Assembly: GCA_963813975.1 (NCBI GenBank) | Contig: CAWFAP010000006.1 | Location: 1,178,001-1,242,000, forward strand | DNA from: RYN-230 sp963813975 | GTDB lineage: Bacteria > Actinomycetota > Actinomycetes > Streptosporangiales > Streptosporangiaceae | Length of the DNA: 64,000 nucleotides | Direction of reading: 5' to 3' | Shown here: positions 34,393-42,982 of the stretch, one piece after another | Numbering within the stretch: the stretch's first letter is position 1 | How the letters are laid out: every line of letters starts with the position of its first letter | Made by a program: the position numbers and the translations under genes | Notes under the pieces: model-generated | The model's input: the letters and a program-made list of their open reading frames with translations, nothing else | Database searches by the model: none | Told to the model about the DNA's origin: nothing

Positions 34393-34528
34393 GTCGTCCT
34401 CCGGGACGGCGGCAGGAAACGTGTTCACGAGAGCCTAACGTCCGCGGGACGGCTCGGGTGCCCGGCCAGGTGCGCCCCGCCCAGTAACATCGCGGTCATG
34501 CGGCGTCACCAGCCGGTGAGGGGCACCC

Positions 34529-35728
34529 ATGATCAGTTATGCGCTCAGCGATGAGCACGAGGAACTCCGCCAGACCGTCACCGCCTTCGCCCGTGAGGTG
34601 GTGCGGCCGGTGATCGGGGGCTACTACGAGCGCGGGGAGTTCCCCTACGACGTGGTCGCCCGGATGGCCAAGCTCGGCCTGTTCGGGCTGCCGTTCCCGG
34701 CGGAGTTCGGCGGCATGGACGGCGACCTGTTCGCGCTCGGCCTGGCCCTGGAGGAACTGGCCCGGGTGGACTCCTCGGTGGCCATCACCCTCGAGGCCGC
34801 GGTGGCCCTCGGAGCCATGCCTATCTACCGGTTCGGCACCGAGGCCCAGCGCCGCCGCTGGCTGCCGGACCTGTGCTCCGGCGAGCGGCTGGCCGCGTTC
34901 GGCCTGACCGAGGCGGGCGGCGGATCCGATATCCCCGGGGGGATGCGGACCACCGCGCGGCTGGAGACGGCGGACAGTGCGGCGGGAACGGGAACCCCGG
35001 CCGCGGCCGGGGAGTGGGTCATCGACGGGACCAAGTCGTTCATCACCAACTCCGGCACCGCGATCACCTCGCTGGTGACGGTTCTGGCCATCACCGGGGG
35101 CGGTCCCGGCGGGCCCCGCGAGATCTCGGCCATCGTGGTACCGGCCGGCACTCCCGGGCTGACCGTGGGCCCGGAATACTCGAAGGTCGGCTGGTGCGCC
35201 TCGGACACCAGGGAGCTGGCACTCGCCTCGTGCCGGGTCCCCGGGGATCATCTGCTCGGCCCGCGCGGCCGCGGCTACGCCCAGTTCCTGGAGATCCTGG
35301 ACGAGGGCCGGATCGCCATCGCCGCGCTCGCGGTCGGCCTGGCCCAGGGCTGCGTGGACGAATGCCTGCGTTACACCGGGGAGCGGGCGGCGTTCGGCCA
35401 CCGGCTCGGCCATTACCAGGCGATCCGGTTCAAGCTCGCCGACATGGAGGCACGCACCCACAGCGCCCGGCTGGCCTGGTACGACGCCGCGGCCCGGCTG
35501 GTGGCCGGTGAGCCGGTCAAGCGGCAGGCGGCCATGGCCAAGCTCCTGGCCTCCAACGCGGCCATGGACAACGCGCGGGACGCCACCCAGATCTTCGGCG
35601 GCTACGGGTTCATGAACGAGTTCCCGGTCGGCCGGTTCTACCGCGACGCCAAGGTGCTCGAGATCGGGGAAGGCACCTCCGAAGTGCAGCGGATGATCAT
35701 CGCACGGGAACTCGGGGTCCCGGACTAG
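34529..35728 (+). CDS. Acyl-CoA dehydrogenase, 399 aa
   Basis: An FAD-dependent acyl-CoA dehydrogenase. The FAD-binding FGLTEAGGGSDIPG and FITNSG segments and the ending FGGYGFMNEFPVGRFYRDAK, split at NEFP, are standard; the catalytic base is most likely the Glu in IGEGTSEVQRM. The IEG-type ending suggests a short- or branched-chain substrate. An Ala/Gly-rich insert of ~12 residues near residue 155 is unusual. ATG 34529 has GAGGGG upstream. It stands alone. Confidence 0.92.
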   Translation: MISYALSDEHEELRQTVTAFAREVVRPVIGGYYERGEFPYDVVARMAKLGLFGLPFPAEFGGMDGDLFALGLALEELARVDSSVAITLEAAVALGAMPIYRFGTEAQRRRWLPDLCSGERLAAFGLTEAGGGSDIPGGMRTTARLETADSAAGTGTPAAAGEWVIDGTKSFITNSGTAITSLVTVLAITGGGPGGPREISAIVVPAGTPGLTVGPEYSKVGWCASDTRELALASCRVPGDHLLGPRGRGYAQFLEILDEGRIAIAALAVGLAQGCVDECLRYTGERAAFGHRLGHYQAIRFKLADMEARTHSARLAWYDAAARLVAGEPVKRQAAMAKLLASNAAMDNARDATQIFGGYGFMNEFPVGRFYRDAKVLEIGEGTSEVQRMIIARELGVPD

Positions 35729-36304
35729 CGGCCGGCCGGGCCTCGTTAAGGCCGAAAGCCCGGGCGCAAATAACCGCCGTACGCAGGCGGATGGGGCGGC
35801 TGTGGCGCGAATCGGGTATCCCGGCCGCGCCGATCCCTGTTTCCACCCGGAATGGCCGTCCTGGCACCGGCGGCAGCACGCGGGCCCGCTGCCCCGCGGA
35901 GGTGCCTCCAGCGCCGCCCAGGGTGGCGCCCGGGGCTGGTGAGGGCGGCTGGCCGCCGCGGAGACTCCCGACCCGGGATCAGTCCGTACGGCCCGTACCT
36001 GGGTACTCTTAGCGCTCTTCGCACATACCCGGCTTAGTTAGTACAGAACGAGCCACGGCCGAAGCGGCGGAGAAGTACCCTACTGACGTCAAGCGATCCG
36101 GCAAACATCACGCTAGAGCAGCGCTTTCCTGGCATAAGGTATTGATCACTGCCGATGGTGAGACGTTAGGGTTAGCCCTTGGCCGCGCCCGCGCGCGGGG
36201 CTCGCAGAATCGTCACCCGGGAAGGGGTGCGTCATGTCAGTTCCGCCGCAAGTACCGCGGGCCTGCTGGCTCGCCACACGAGCCTGGTGAGAGGTGCAGA
36301 GGCT
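35729..36304. other. Long intergenic region upstream of the conservon
   Basis: About 575 bases. The first half is GC-rich with weak open frames; the second (35990-36180) is AT-richer for this genome and probably contains the conservon promoter and leader. A TTG-started extension of the sensor gene to 36179 is open but has no ribosome site. Confidence 0.45.
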
Positions 36305-39300
36305 GTGCGGTCCCGCAGCAAGATGACCGGTAACGGGCTGGCTGGCGATCCAGGGTCAGTCGAGCCGTCTGCCGAAGCCGGCCCGGCGGCCCGAGCCCCC
36401 GCGGACCTCGACGCCCGGGAAGACGGTGCCGAGACCGGGGGGCCAGGCCAGGCCAGGCGCCCGGGCGGCAGCTCCCGCCGTGCGCTGAAGAACTGGCGGG
36501 TGCGTTCCCGTCTTGTCCTCCTCATCGCCATCCCCACGCTGACCGCGGTGGTGCTGGGCGGCACCGGGATCCTGTCCTACGCCCGCAGCGCCACCGCTGA
36601 CGGGCGGGTCCAGCAGCTTGCCACGCTCAGCTCGAACGTCACGGTGCTGGCCCAGCACCTCGAGGACGAGCGGGACCAGACGGTCCGGTATATCGCGCTC
36701 GGGACCCAGGGCGGCCGCGGCTCCGGCACTCACGCCGTCGCCGAGCTGCAGGTGGTGACCCAGCTGCAGAAGCTGACCGACCAGACCACCAGCGCGGTGC
36801 GGCGCGAGCTGAGCCAGATCAACGGGTCGTTCTCGGCACAAACCCAGCAGGAGGCGGCGACAGGCCTCACCGCGCTGCAGAACCTGAAGCAGCTGCGGAG
36901 CGCGGCGACCGGGACGAAGCTGCCGGCCCTGGTCGTGGTGCAGAAGTACACCACGATCATCCAGCAGCTGCTCGGGCTCATCGACGTGACCGGCCAGGGC
37001 GCCAGTGACGCCACGCTCGGCCAGGCCATCCGGGTCCTCGGCCTCGTATCCAGGATGAAGGAAGAGGCCTCCCAGCAGCGGGCCATCCTCACCGAGGGCC
37101 TGCAGACCACCCATCTCACCCCGAACGAGCTGACCGCGCTGAACTCGGCACTCGCCCAGCAGCAGAGCAACCTGGCCTCGTTCAACACCGCGGCCAGCAT
37201 CGCGCAGCGCCAGCTGTGGAACAACAGCGTGTCCTCCTCCTTCGTCTTCCAGGCCAACGCCGAGGAAACCCAGGCGATCACCACGCAGGCGCAGACGGGC
37301 AATCTGCAGAACGACAACATCAGCGTGGACGACTGGTACGGCGCCATGTCGAACGAGATCGACGCGCAGATGGGCTCGGTCGAGCAGTCCCTGTCCGCCC
37401 AGATCAGCTCGCGCGCGGCGGCGCTGCACAAGTCGGCCCTGACCGCGGCCATCGCGGTCGGCGCGGCCGTCCTGCTCGTGCTCGCCCTCTCCCTGTTCCT
37501 GACCGTGATCATCGGGCGCTCGATGGTCCGCCCGCTGCGGCGGCTGCGCGCGGGCGCCCTGGAAGTGGCCGGCGTGCGGCTGCCGGAGATGGTCCGCCGG
37601 ATGAGCGAGGCCGACGGCGGCGGATCTTTCGAGGTCGCCCCCATCGACGTGGACTCCTCCGACGAGATCGGTGAAGTCGCGCGGGCATTCGACCAGGTCC
37701 ACCGGGAAGCGCTCCGACTGGCCGCGAACGAGGCCGCGCTGCGCGGGAACGTCAACGCCATGTTCGTCAACCTGTCCCGGCGCAGCCAATCCCTGGTCGA
37801 ACGCCAGATCCGGCTGATCGACGATCTCGAGCAGGGGGAGCAGGACCCGGAGCGGCTGTCCAACCTGTTCCAGATGGACCACCTGGCCACCCGTATGCGC
37901 CGCAACTCCGAGAACCTGCTGGTGCTCGCCGGCCATGAGGTATCCCGGCGCTGGAACCAGCCGGTGGCCCTGGTGGACGTGCTCCGGGCGGCGGTCTCCG
38001 AGATCGAGCAGTACGAGCGGGTCTCGATGAACGTGCAGCCCGGCATCTCCGTCCGGGGGCAGGCCGTCAACGACGTCGTCCACTTGGTCGCCGAGCTGGT
38101 GGAGAACGCCACCTCGTTCTCGTCTGCGGAGACGCCGGTGGCCGTGTCCGGGCACCTCCTGAACAGCGGGGGAGTCCTGCTCGACATCAGTGACCAGGGC
38201 GTCGGCATGGGAGCCGAGGAAATGGCCCACGCCAACTGGCGGCTGGACAACCCGCCTGTGGTAGACGTGGCCGTCTCCCGGCGCATGGGCCTGTTCGTGG
38301 TCGCCCGGCTGGCCGCCCGGCACGGCATCCGGGTGCGGTTGCGCCCGGCGACGACCGGCGGCCTGGCCGCCCTGGTCTGGCTCCCCGATGAGACCGTGAC
38401 CCACGAGGGCAACGGCTCCCCGACCGGGCTCCGCCGCTTCGAGCGCAACGGGTCGGGCAACGGGGATCCCCTGGAGGCCCTGGCCGGCAACGGAACGGCC
38501 GGCGGCGGGGAGTGGGGCCCGCGCCGCGGCCGCACCGCCGCCGAGGATGCGGTGAACGCGGCCCGCGCGCCGCGCTTCACCCCGCTGAATGCCGAGAACG
38601 GTGACTCGGCTGCTACGGCCGGGTTCCCCGCGGTGACGCCGGCCTGGGATGATCCGGCTCCCGCGTCGTCCCCGTCGTCCGGGCCGGCCTGGGACGATTC
38701 CCCGTCCACGCCTGACACCCCGTCCTGGGAGAACCCGCCGGGCAAGTCCTCTCGCCCGTCCTGGGATGACCCGCCGCTGGGCACGCCGGCCACGACCGCG
38801 CCGCCGCCCGCGGCGAGCACCGGCCCGATACCCGCGGTGCCCGGCAACGGCGCGCCGCCGCTGTTCGGCACGTCACTGAGCGGTGACGGCGCCAGCCAGC
38901 CGCCTCGCCTGCCGACCCGGCCGGTGCGGAACCTGGGCAGCAGTGACGGGGGCCAGGCCCGGCGGGAAGTCGTGGTGCCACCGGCCGACCCGGCCGGCCA
39001 GGGCAACCGGCTGCCTATCTTTGAATCGGTGGAATCAGACTGGTTCCGCCGTGGTCGGCACAGCGCCGACCGGCCGAACTCTGGTGCTACCGCACCGGAC
39101 AGCAACAACACGGGCGCCTGGACCGCCTCGGCCGCGGACGAGGGATGGCGGGCCGCCGAGGCGGTCAGCAAGCCAGCGTCGGGCGGGGTCACCCTATCCG
39201 GCCTCCCGAAGCGCGTCCCCCAGGCGAACCTGGTGCCCGGGACCGTGGGTGCGAACGCCGAGCCGGCGGAGCCCACTCCGGTTCGCTCGGCTGCGGTGAC

Positions 39301-39400
39301 CAGGGATCGTTTCGCGAGTTTCCAGCGGGGCGTTCGCGAAGCGCGTGCCGCCGTTAACAGCGACGATGATGCTGGCGGTGAGGGAGACGATGTGACATGA
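36305..39400 (+). CDS. cvnA: Conservon sensor-kinase-like protein CvnA, about 1031 aa
   Basis: A large membrane sensor. After a ~75-residue disordered start, helix 1 (LVLLIAIPTLTAVVLGG) leads to an external all-helical nitrate-sensor-like domain (about residues 100-385), helix 2 (AVGAAVLLVLALSLFL), a HAMP-like linker and a histidine-kinase-type dimer region with FQMDHLATRMRRNSENLLV. The ATPase domain has ELVENATSFSS and ISDQGVGMG. The remaining ~330 residues are Pro/Ser/Asp-rich with a repeated W(D/E)(D/N) pattern (PAWDDP, PSWDDP). In streptomycetes conservons form a membrane signalling complex with a Ras-like GTPase. GTG 36305 is my choice (GAGAGG upstream); TTG 36179 and GTG 36227 are alternatives. 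Confidence 0.88.
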   Translation: MRSRSKMTGNGLAGDPGSVEPSAEAGPAARAPADLDAREDGAETGGPGQARRPGGSSRRALKNWRVRSRLVLLIAIPTLTAVVLGGTGILSYARSATADGRVQQLATLSSNVTVLAQHLEDERDQTVRYIALGTQGGRGSGTHAVAELQVVTQLQKLTDQTTSAVRRELSQINGSFSAQTQQEAATGLTALQNLKQLRSAATGTKLPALVVVQKYTTIIQQLLGLIDVTGQGASDATLGQAIRVLGLVSRMKEEASQQRAILTEGLQTTHLTPNELTALNSALAQQQSNLASFNTAASIAQRQLWNNSVSSSFVFQANAEETQAITTQAQTGNLQNDNISVDDWYGAMSNEIDAQMGSVEQSLSAQISSRAAALHKSALTAAIAVGAAVLLVLALSLFLTVIIGRSMVRPLRRLRAGALEVAGVRLPEMVRRMSEADGGGSFEVAPIDVDSSDEIGEVARAFDQVHREALRLAANEAALRGNVNAMFVNLSRRSQSLVERQIRLIDDLEQGEQDPERLSNLFQMDHLATRMRRNSENLLVLAGHEVSRRWNQPVALVDVLRAAVSEIEQYERVSMNVQPGISVRGQAVNDVVHLVAELVENATSFSSAETPVAVSGHLLNSGGVLLDISDQGVGMGAEEMAHANWRLDNPPVVDVAVSRRMGLFVVARLAARHGIRVRLRPATTGGLAALVWLPDETVTHEGNGSPTGLRRFERNGSGNGDPLEALAGNGTAGGGEWGPRRGRTAAEDAVNAARAPRFTPLNAENGDSAATAGFPAVTPAWDDPAPASSPSSGPAWDDSPSTPDTPSWENPPGKSSRPSWDDPPLGTPATTAPPPAASTGPIPAVPGNGAPPLFGTSLSGDGASQPPRLPTRPVRNLGSSDGGQARREVVVPPADPAGQGNRLPIFESVESDWFRRGRHSADRPNSGATAPDSNNTGAWTASAADEGWRAAEAVSKPASGGVTLSGLPKRVPQANLVPGTVGANAEPAEPTPVRSAAVTRDRFASFQRGVREARAAVNSDDDAGGEGDDVT

Positions 39401-39464
39401 GGGGTCGAGCGGGATTGCGGTACGTGCTGGTGCTTATGGTGGGGTCGCCGAGAGAGGAGGGTTC

Positions 39465-39887
39465 GTGAGTCCGCTAACCCGTCCGGTCCAGGACCTGAAC
39501 TGGCTGATCACGAACTTCGTGGAGAGGGTCCCGGCCGTCGCGCATGCCATCGTGGTGTCGTCTGACGGGCTGCCCCTGGCTTACTCGAACGGCTTCCCGG
39601 CGGACCGGGTCGATCAGCTGGCCGCCGTGACGTCCGGCCTGACCAGCTTGACGCAGGGCGCTTCCCGGGTCTTCGAAGGCGGCTCGGTGACTCAGACGGT
39701 CGTGGAAATGCAGCGCGGCCTGCTGCTGGTGATGGCGATCAGCGACGGATCGAGCCTGGCCGTGCTCGCGTCCGCCGATTGCGACATGGGCCTGGTGGCC
39801 TACGAGATGGCGCTCCTCGTTGAGCGGGTGGGACGGGCCCTCACGCCGGATATGCGCGGGGCTCTGCGGTCAGAGGATGGCAGATAG
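39465..39887 (+). CDS. cvnB: Conservon roadblock/LC7 protein CvnB, 140 aa
   Basis: A roadblock/longin-type domain protein, the predicted regulator (GAP-like) of the conservon GTPase. DLNWLITNFVERVPAVAHAI, split at FVERV, and VSSDGLPLAYS are signature stretches, followed by VVEMQRGLLLVMAISDGS. GTG 39465 has GGAGGG. It lies 64 bases after cvnA, and cvnC follows within 15 bases. Small MglB-like proteins in this family control Ras-like GTPases; here that is by analogy. Confidence 0.93.
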   Translation: MSPLTRPVQDLNWLITNFVERVPAVAHAIVVSSDGLPLAYSNGFPADRVDQLAAVTSGLTSLTQGASRVFEGGSVTQTVVEMQRGLLLVMAISDGSSLAVLASADCDMGLVAYEMALLVERVGRALTPDMRGALRSEDGR

Positions 39888-39902
39888 TGACAGGAGAGAC
39901 CG

Positions 39903-40334
39903 TTGTCCGGCCCAGGCCTGGATGACTGGCCGCCGACAGGTGGCCAACCAGGCACCGGGTCCGGCGGAGGAAAGCGTTCACGTGGGGCTGAACCCGCTGG
40001 GAGCGGGCTGGTCCGGCCGTATGCGGTGACCGGGGGCAGGACCAAGCCCCGGTATCAGCTCCAGATCGAGGCAATGGTGGCTGCGTCTCACTACGAGGCC
40101 CGCGATCTTTCGAGCCTCAGCCCGGAATGCCAGGCCATTCTCGGGTTCTGCCGTGACTGGCGCTCGGTGGCGGAGATATCCGCCGTGCTCAGGATGCCCC
40201 TGGGCGTGGCTCGTGTCCTGGTCGCTGATATGGCGGTGGAAGGGCTGGTCAGGGTTCACCAGCTGGACCATGCACATGGCCGCCCAGATCTCAACCTGCT
40301 CGAAAGGGTGCTCAGTGGACTTCGCAAGCTCTAG
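39903..40334 (+). CDS. cvnC: Conservon DUF742 protein CvnC, 143 aa
   Basis: A DUF742 protein. The N-terminal ~35 residues are Gly/Ser-rich, then LVRPYAVTGGRTKPRYQLQI, split at GGRTK, and a winged-helix-like body (CRDWRSVAEISAVLRMPLGVARVL, read as SVAEISAVL and MPLGVARVL) ending GLVRVHQ. The TTG start at 39903 is decided by AGGAGA six bases upstream. cvnD starts inside its last 20 bases. Function in the complex is unknown. Confidence 0.9.
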   Translation: MSGPGLDDWPPTGGQPGTGSGGGKRSRGAEPAGSGLVRPYAVTGGRTKPRYQLQIEAMVAASHYEARDLSSLSPECQAILGFCRDWRSVAEISAVLRMPLGVARVLVADMAVEGLVRVHQLDHAHGRPDLNLLERVLSGLRKL

Positions 40335-40917
40335 TCCCGTGCGGGGCACGGCTGGGGATACCGCCGCCATGACGTCGGTCAAGATCGTCGTGGCGGGTGG
40401 TTTCGGCGTCGGCAAGACCACCTTCGTCGGATCGGTATCAGAGATCACCCCGCTGACCACCGAGGCGGTCATGACCTCGGCCAGTGCCGGGGTTGACGAC
40501 CTGTCCGCCGTCCCCGACAAGACGACCACCACGGTGGCCATGGACTTCGGCCGGGTGACGCTGGACGCCGGGCTGATCCTGTACCTGTTCGGCACGCCCG
40601 GGCAGCACCGGTTCTGGTTCATGTGGGATGACCTGATCCAGGGCGCGATCGGCGCGGTGGTCCTGGTGGACACCCGCCGGCTAGCCGACTCCTTCCCCGC
40701 CGTCGACTACTTCGAGACGGCAGGCCTGCCGTTCATCGTGGCGATCAACGGATTCCACGGCGAGTTCCCGCACGGTGTGCAGGACGTCGCCGAGGCCCTG
40801 TCGGTCAGCCCGAACGTCCCGGTCGTCCAGTGTGACGCCCGGGGCCGGAAGTCCACCAAGGCGGCGCTTATCGCCCTGGTGGAGCACGCCATGGCCATGC
40901 AGCTCAGCCCCAGGTAA
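40315..40917 (+). CDS. cvnD: Conservon Ras-like GTPase CvnD, 200 aa
   Basis: A small GTP-binding protein. P-loop GGFGVGKTT is near residue 29, the switch-2 motif reads FGTPGQHRF (DxxG replaced by a GTPGQ form usual in CvnD), and AINGF stands at the NKxD position. GTG 40315 overlaps cvnC and has AAAGGG upstream. In other conservons CvnD cycles with CvnB and CvnA at the membrane and affects development; the direct target here is unknown. No P450 follows, unlike some conservons. Confidence 0.93.
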   Translation: MDFASSSPVRGTAGDTAAMTSVKIVVAGGFGVGKTTFVGSVSEITPLTTEAVMTSASAGVDDLSAVPDKTTTTVAMDFGRVTLDAGLILYLFGTPGQHRFWFMWDDLIQGAIGAVVLVDTRRLADSFPAVDYFETAGLPFIVAINGFHGEFPHGVQDVAEALSVSPNVPVVQCDARGRKSTKAALIALVEHAMAMQLSPR

Positions 40918-41018
40918 GGCGGCCGTCTCAGCGCGCCCGCCGCGCACGTGCCCCTGCGGAGCCGGGTGGACGCTGACGACCCCTGTACCTGCGGCTGCGG
41001 TAAGGTTCTGGCGGTGCC

Positions 41019-41092
41019 GGGGCGGTAGCTCAGCCGGTCAGAGCAGCGGACTCATAATCCGTCGGTCGTGGGTTCGAGCCCCACCCGCCCCA
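41019..41092 (+). tRNA. tRNA with anticodon CAT (Met, or Ile2 if lysidine-modified)
   Basis: All stems pair: acceptor GGGGCGG/CCGCCCC, D stem GCTC/GAGC, anticodon stem GCGGA/TCCGT (one G-U), T stem GTGGG/CCCAC with loop TTCGAGC. Anticodon CAT is at 41053-41055 in loop CTCATAA. The gene is 74 bases without an encoded CCA. Elongator Met and Ile2 cannot be separated by eye. TAAGGT at 41001-41006 is a plausible -10. Confidence 0.93.
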
Positions 41093-41188
41093 CTCCTGGA
41101 ACATCGGTACCCCTCCATCGGTCCCTATCTGCGGAGTTGCTGTCCGCGGGGGATACCGATCGGACTTGCCACGCGGATGAGCGGGGGC

Positions 41189-41204
41189 AGCCGCCATGGC
41201 GGCT
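41189..41204. promoter_or_regulatory. Perfect 16-base palindrome upstream of vapBC
   Basis: AGCCGCCATGGCGGCT sits where the -35 box would be for the TATAAT at 41212-41217. Toxin-antitoxin operons are commonly autorepressed through such a site by the antitoxin or its complex. Confidence 0.65.
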
Positions 41205-41211
41205 ACTGATG

Positions 41212-41217
41212 TATAAT
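41212..41217 (+). promoter_or_regulatory. Consensus -10 box of vapBC, leaderless
   Basis: TATAAT ends eight bases before ATG 41225, so transcription should start at or within a base or two of the start codon. There is no ribosome site between, consistent with a leaderless message. Confidence 0.6.
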
Positions 41218-41224
41218 GTGGTGT

Positions 41225-41482
41225 ATGAAGCGGACCAATATCTATCTGGACGAAGGCCAGTCTGCCGCTCTAGAGCGGATCGCGCGCACGCAGGGCATCT
41301 CGCGTGCTGAGCTGATCCGGCAACTCATTGATCGGAGTGTCGGCGCGTCGGGGGCGGCGGACCTGGACGCGGACCTGGACGCCATCCGGGACTCCTTTGG
41401 CATAGCTCGCGACGAGGACATCTCTTTCGGCCGCGGGTCTGACGAGCGCTCGCGGCACCTGGACCGCATGGCTGAGCTGTGA
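41225..41482 (+). CDS. Ribbon-helix-helix antitoxin, VapB-like, 85 aa
   Basis: The protein opens MKRTNIYLDEGQSAALERIA, a classical CopG/RHH DNA-binding strand and helix, followed by GISRAELIRQLIDRS. The C-terminal half is acidic (DLDADLDAIRDSFG) and should bind and block the toxin. Its stop overlaps the toxin start by four bases (GTGA). ATG 41225 was taken over the ATG nine bases upstream because of the promoter spacing. Confidence 0.9.
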   Translation: MKRTNIYLDEGQSAALERIARTQGISRAELIRQLIDRSVGASGAADLDADLDAIRDSFGIARDEDISFGRGSDERSRHLDRMAEL

Positions 41483-41862
41483 TCCTGGTCGACAGCGACG
41501 TCCTCATCGCGAACCTGCGCGGCATTCCTGCCGCGCAGGACTGGCTGCTGGCAGCACGCCGGGATACCGGCCCATTGGCGGTGAGCGCAGTCAGCCTGAC
41601 CGAAGTCGCCGGCGGCATGAGATCTGCCGAGCGGAGGCAGGTCAGCCGCTTGCTGTCCAGCATGCGCGCGTTCCCGGTGACCGAGCGAGTCGCATGGCGC
41701 GCTGCGGAGTTCATGCGCGAGCACCGGCGCTCGCATCAGGGAATCGGGCTCGGAGATTACCTGATCGCGGCCACAGCGGACGCGGAAGGACTGGATCTCG
41801 CGACCCTCAACGTGCGCCATTTCCCGATGGTCAAAGATCTCCAGGCCCCATTCCGGGTCTGA
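41479..41862 (+). CDS. PIN-domain toxin, VapC-like, 127 aa
   Basis: A PIN-domain RNase. MILVDSDVLIANLRG gives the first conserved Asp (residue 5) and SLTEVAGG the Glu; GLGDYLIAATADAEGLDLAT, split at IAATA, supplies the later Asp, and LNVRHFPMV the fourth motif. All four metal-binding positions are present, so it should be active, cleaving tRNA or other RNA when the antitoxin is lost. Confidence 0.9.
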   Translation: MILVDSDVLIANLRGIPAAQDWLLAARRDTGPLAVSAVSLTEVAGGMRSAERRQVSRLLSSMRAFPVTERVAWRAAEFMREHRRSHQGIGLGDYLIAATADAEGLDLATLNVRHFPMVKDLQAPFRV

Positions 41863-42270
41863 CTCTCGGCCTGACCCAGGTGATGCGGGTTGTCCCCGGA
41901 GCGGCTACGCCAAGCCACCCGGCGGGCCACGAGTTGCCCGCTCCGCCGAGAATTGACGGGCGCCTGCCCGGCTGCTGCGAGCCGCTCTGCGAGCTGCGTG
42001 CGACCTGATGCCGGAGCGGGTCATCGCGTCGGCTTCCGAGCCGGTGGTCTGCGCAGACGTACCCACAGCGGGTGGCCTTCGACCAGCACGTCGCGGTTCG
42101 CATGCGGGTACGTTTGGCCCACAGAGAGCCCGTACCCCTTGCGATGGCCCTCGTCCTGCTCGACGACGCTGTCCACCGCGGGTGTACGTCGATGAAGCAG
42201 GTGCTCAATGATGCCCGGCGACGGGCGCTGCCCCGGCCGAAACCGTCACGGGGCTGCGTATCCGCATGGG
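41863..42270. other. Gene-poor stretch between two toxin-antitoxin pairs
   Basis: About 400 bases with no confident gene. On the minus strand an open frame 42021-42176 (GTG start, 51 aa) reads HRKGYGLSVGQTYPHANRD in its middle and has coding-like codon use; it might be a small unknown protein or the remnant of a longer one. The rest shows no recognisable frame. Confidence 0.35.
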
Positions 42271-42639
42271 TCAGCGGATCTGCCGTATCTGCCCATCGCC
42301 AGTTCCCCAGGCTTCGTCAGCCGTCCATATGTCGGCGCCCAGTCGGTTGCCGAGCGCCATGCACAGCCGGTCGGCCAGGGAGAGTCCTTCCCCCCGGACC
42401 CATTTCTGGGCCGCCCATTCGGCATCGGTGATCGTCACAGATTCGACCTGTACCCCATAGCTGACCAGCAGCGACCTGGAGAGGTCCCAATTTCGGCCAT
42501 GCGCGCGGATCTTCTGGGCGACCTCCGACCAGTTAGCGGCGCCACAGGCACCGCCATCGCGAAGCGCTTCCTCGACGCGTGCTGCGCCATCCTCGCCCTG
42601 CAGGAAGCTGAGGAGCGCAGATGCATCGAAGACGTTCAC
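42271..42639 (-). CDS. PIN-domain toxin, VapC-like (second pair), 122 aa
   Basis: The second PIN protein of the window, of a different branch. MNVFDASALLSFLQGE has the first Asp, NWSEVAQK the Glu, SLADRLCMALGNRLGADIWTAD, split at ALGNR, the later acids, and it ends WTADEAWG. It overlaps the preceding antitoxin by four bases. It is paired with an AbrB-type antitoxin, unlike the RHH antitoxin of the first pair. Confidence 0.88.
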   Translation of the reverse strand: MNVFDASALLSFLQGEDGAARVEEALRDGGACGAANWSEVAQKIRAHGRNWDLSRSLLVSYGVQVESVTITDAEWAAQKWVRGEGLSLADRLCMALGNRLGADIWTADEAWGTGDGQIRQIR

Positions 42640-42881
42640 GCCGCGTCTTCGGTGGTGGCCGATACGCGGCGCTCGGCGAGGAGCTCACCCACCAAGTCCA
42701 AGCCGGTGAGATCTGCCCGCACGCGCTCCTGAAGTTGCGGGCGGGTCAGAAGCACGAGCCCTCCCGGTGTCTCCAGCAGGATGAGCACCGTTCCCTCCGC
42801 AAGCCCGGCCCGCTCTCTCAAGTCGGCCGGTATGACCAGTCGCCCGCGGTCACCCATCGCTACCTGATACGTCCCACTCAT
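42636..42881 (-). CDS. AbrB/SpoVT-type antitoxin, 81 aa
   Basis: A swapped-hairpin AbrB domain: MSGTYQVAMGDRGRLVIPAD, split at GDRGR, and ERAGLAEGTVLILLETPGG, then an acidic toxin-binding tail. It is the antitoxin for the overlapping PIN toxin. ATG 42881 is preferred over the longer frame, which would read through the inverted repeat at 42891-42917. Confidence 0.88.
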   Translation of the reverse strand: MSGTYQVAMGDRGRLVIPADLRERAGLAEGTVLILLETPGGLVLLTRPQLQERVRADLTGLDLVGELLAERRVSATTEDAA

Positions 42882-42890
42882 GACAGTACG

Positions 42891-42917
42891 GTACCACTTG
42901 CATGAATCATGTGGTAC
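42891..42917. promoter_or_regulatory. Inverted repeat between antitoxin and DUF1707 genes
   Basis: GTACCAC (42891-42897) and GTGGTAC (42911-42917) flank 13 AT-rich bases. It lies 10 bases upstream of the antitoxin start, as an autoregulatory operator would. Confidence 0.55.
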
Positions 42918-42982
42918 AGCAACTTCTTGGGATGGCATCACAGGGCAGCCGCACTATGCTTCCTTGCATTGGGGAGGCGTCG

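Noticed and set aside
36730..39276. An 848-codon minus-strand frame and a 682-codon one within the conservon
   Set aside because: Both are antisense to cvnA, which has full sensor and ATPase motifs; neither has a recognisable domain or ribosome site.
41101..41160. ATCGGTA ... TACCGAT inverted pair after the tRNA
   Set aside because: The seven-base arms are 44 bases apart and lack a T run; chance pairing in GC-rich DNA is as likely as a terminator.
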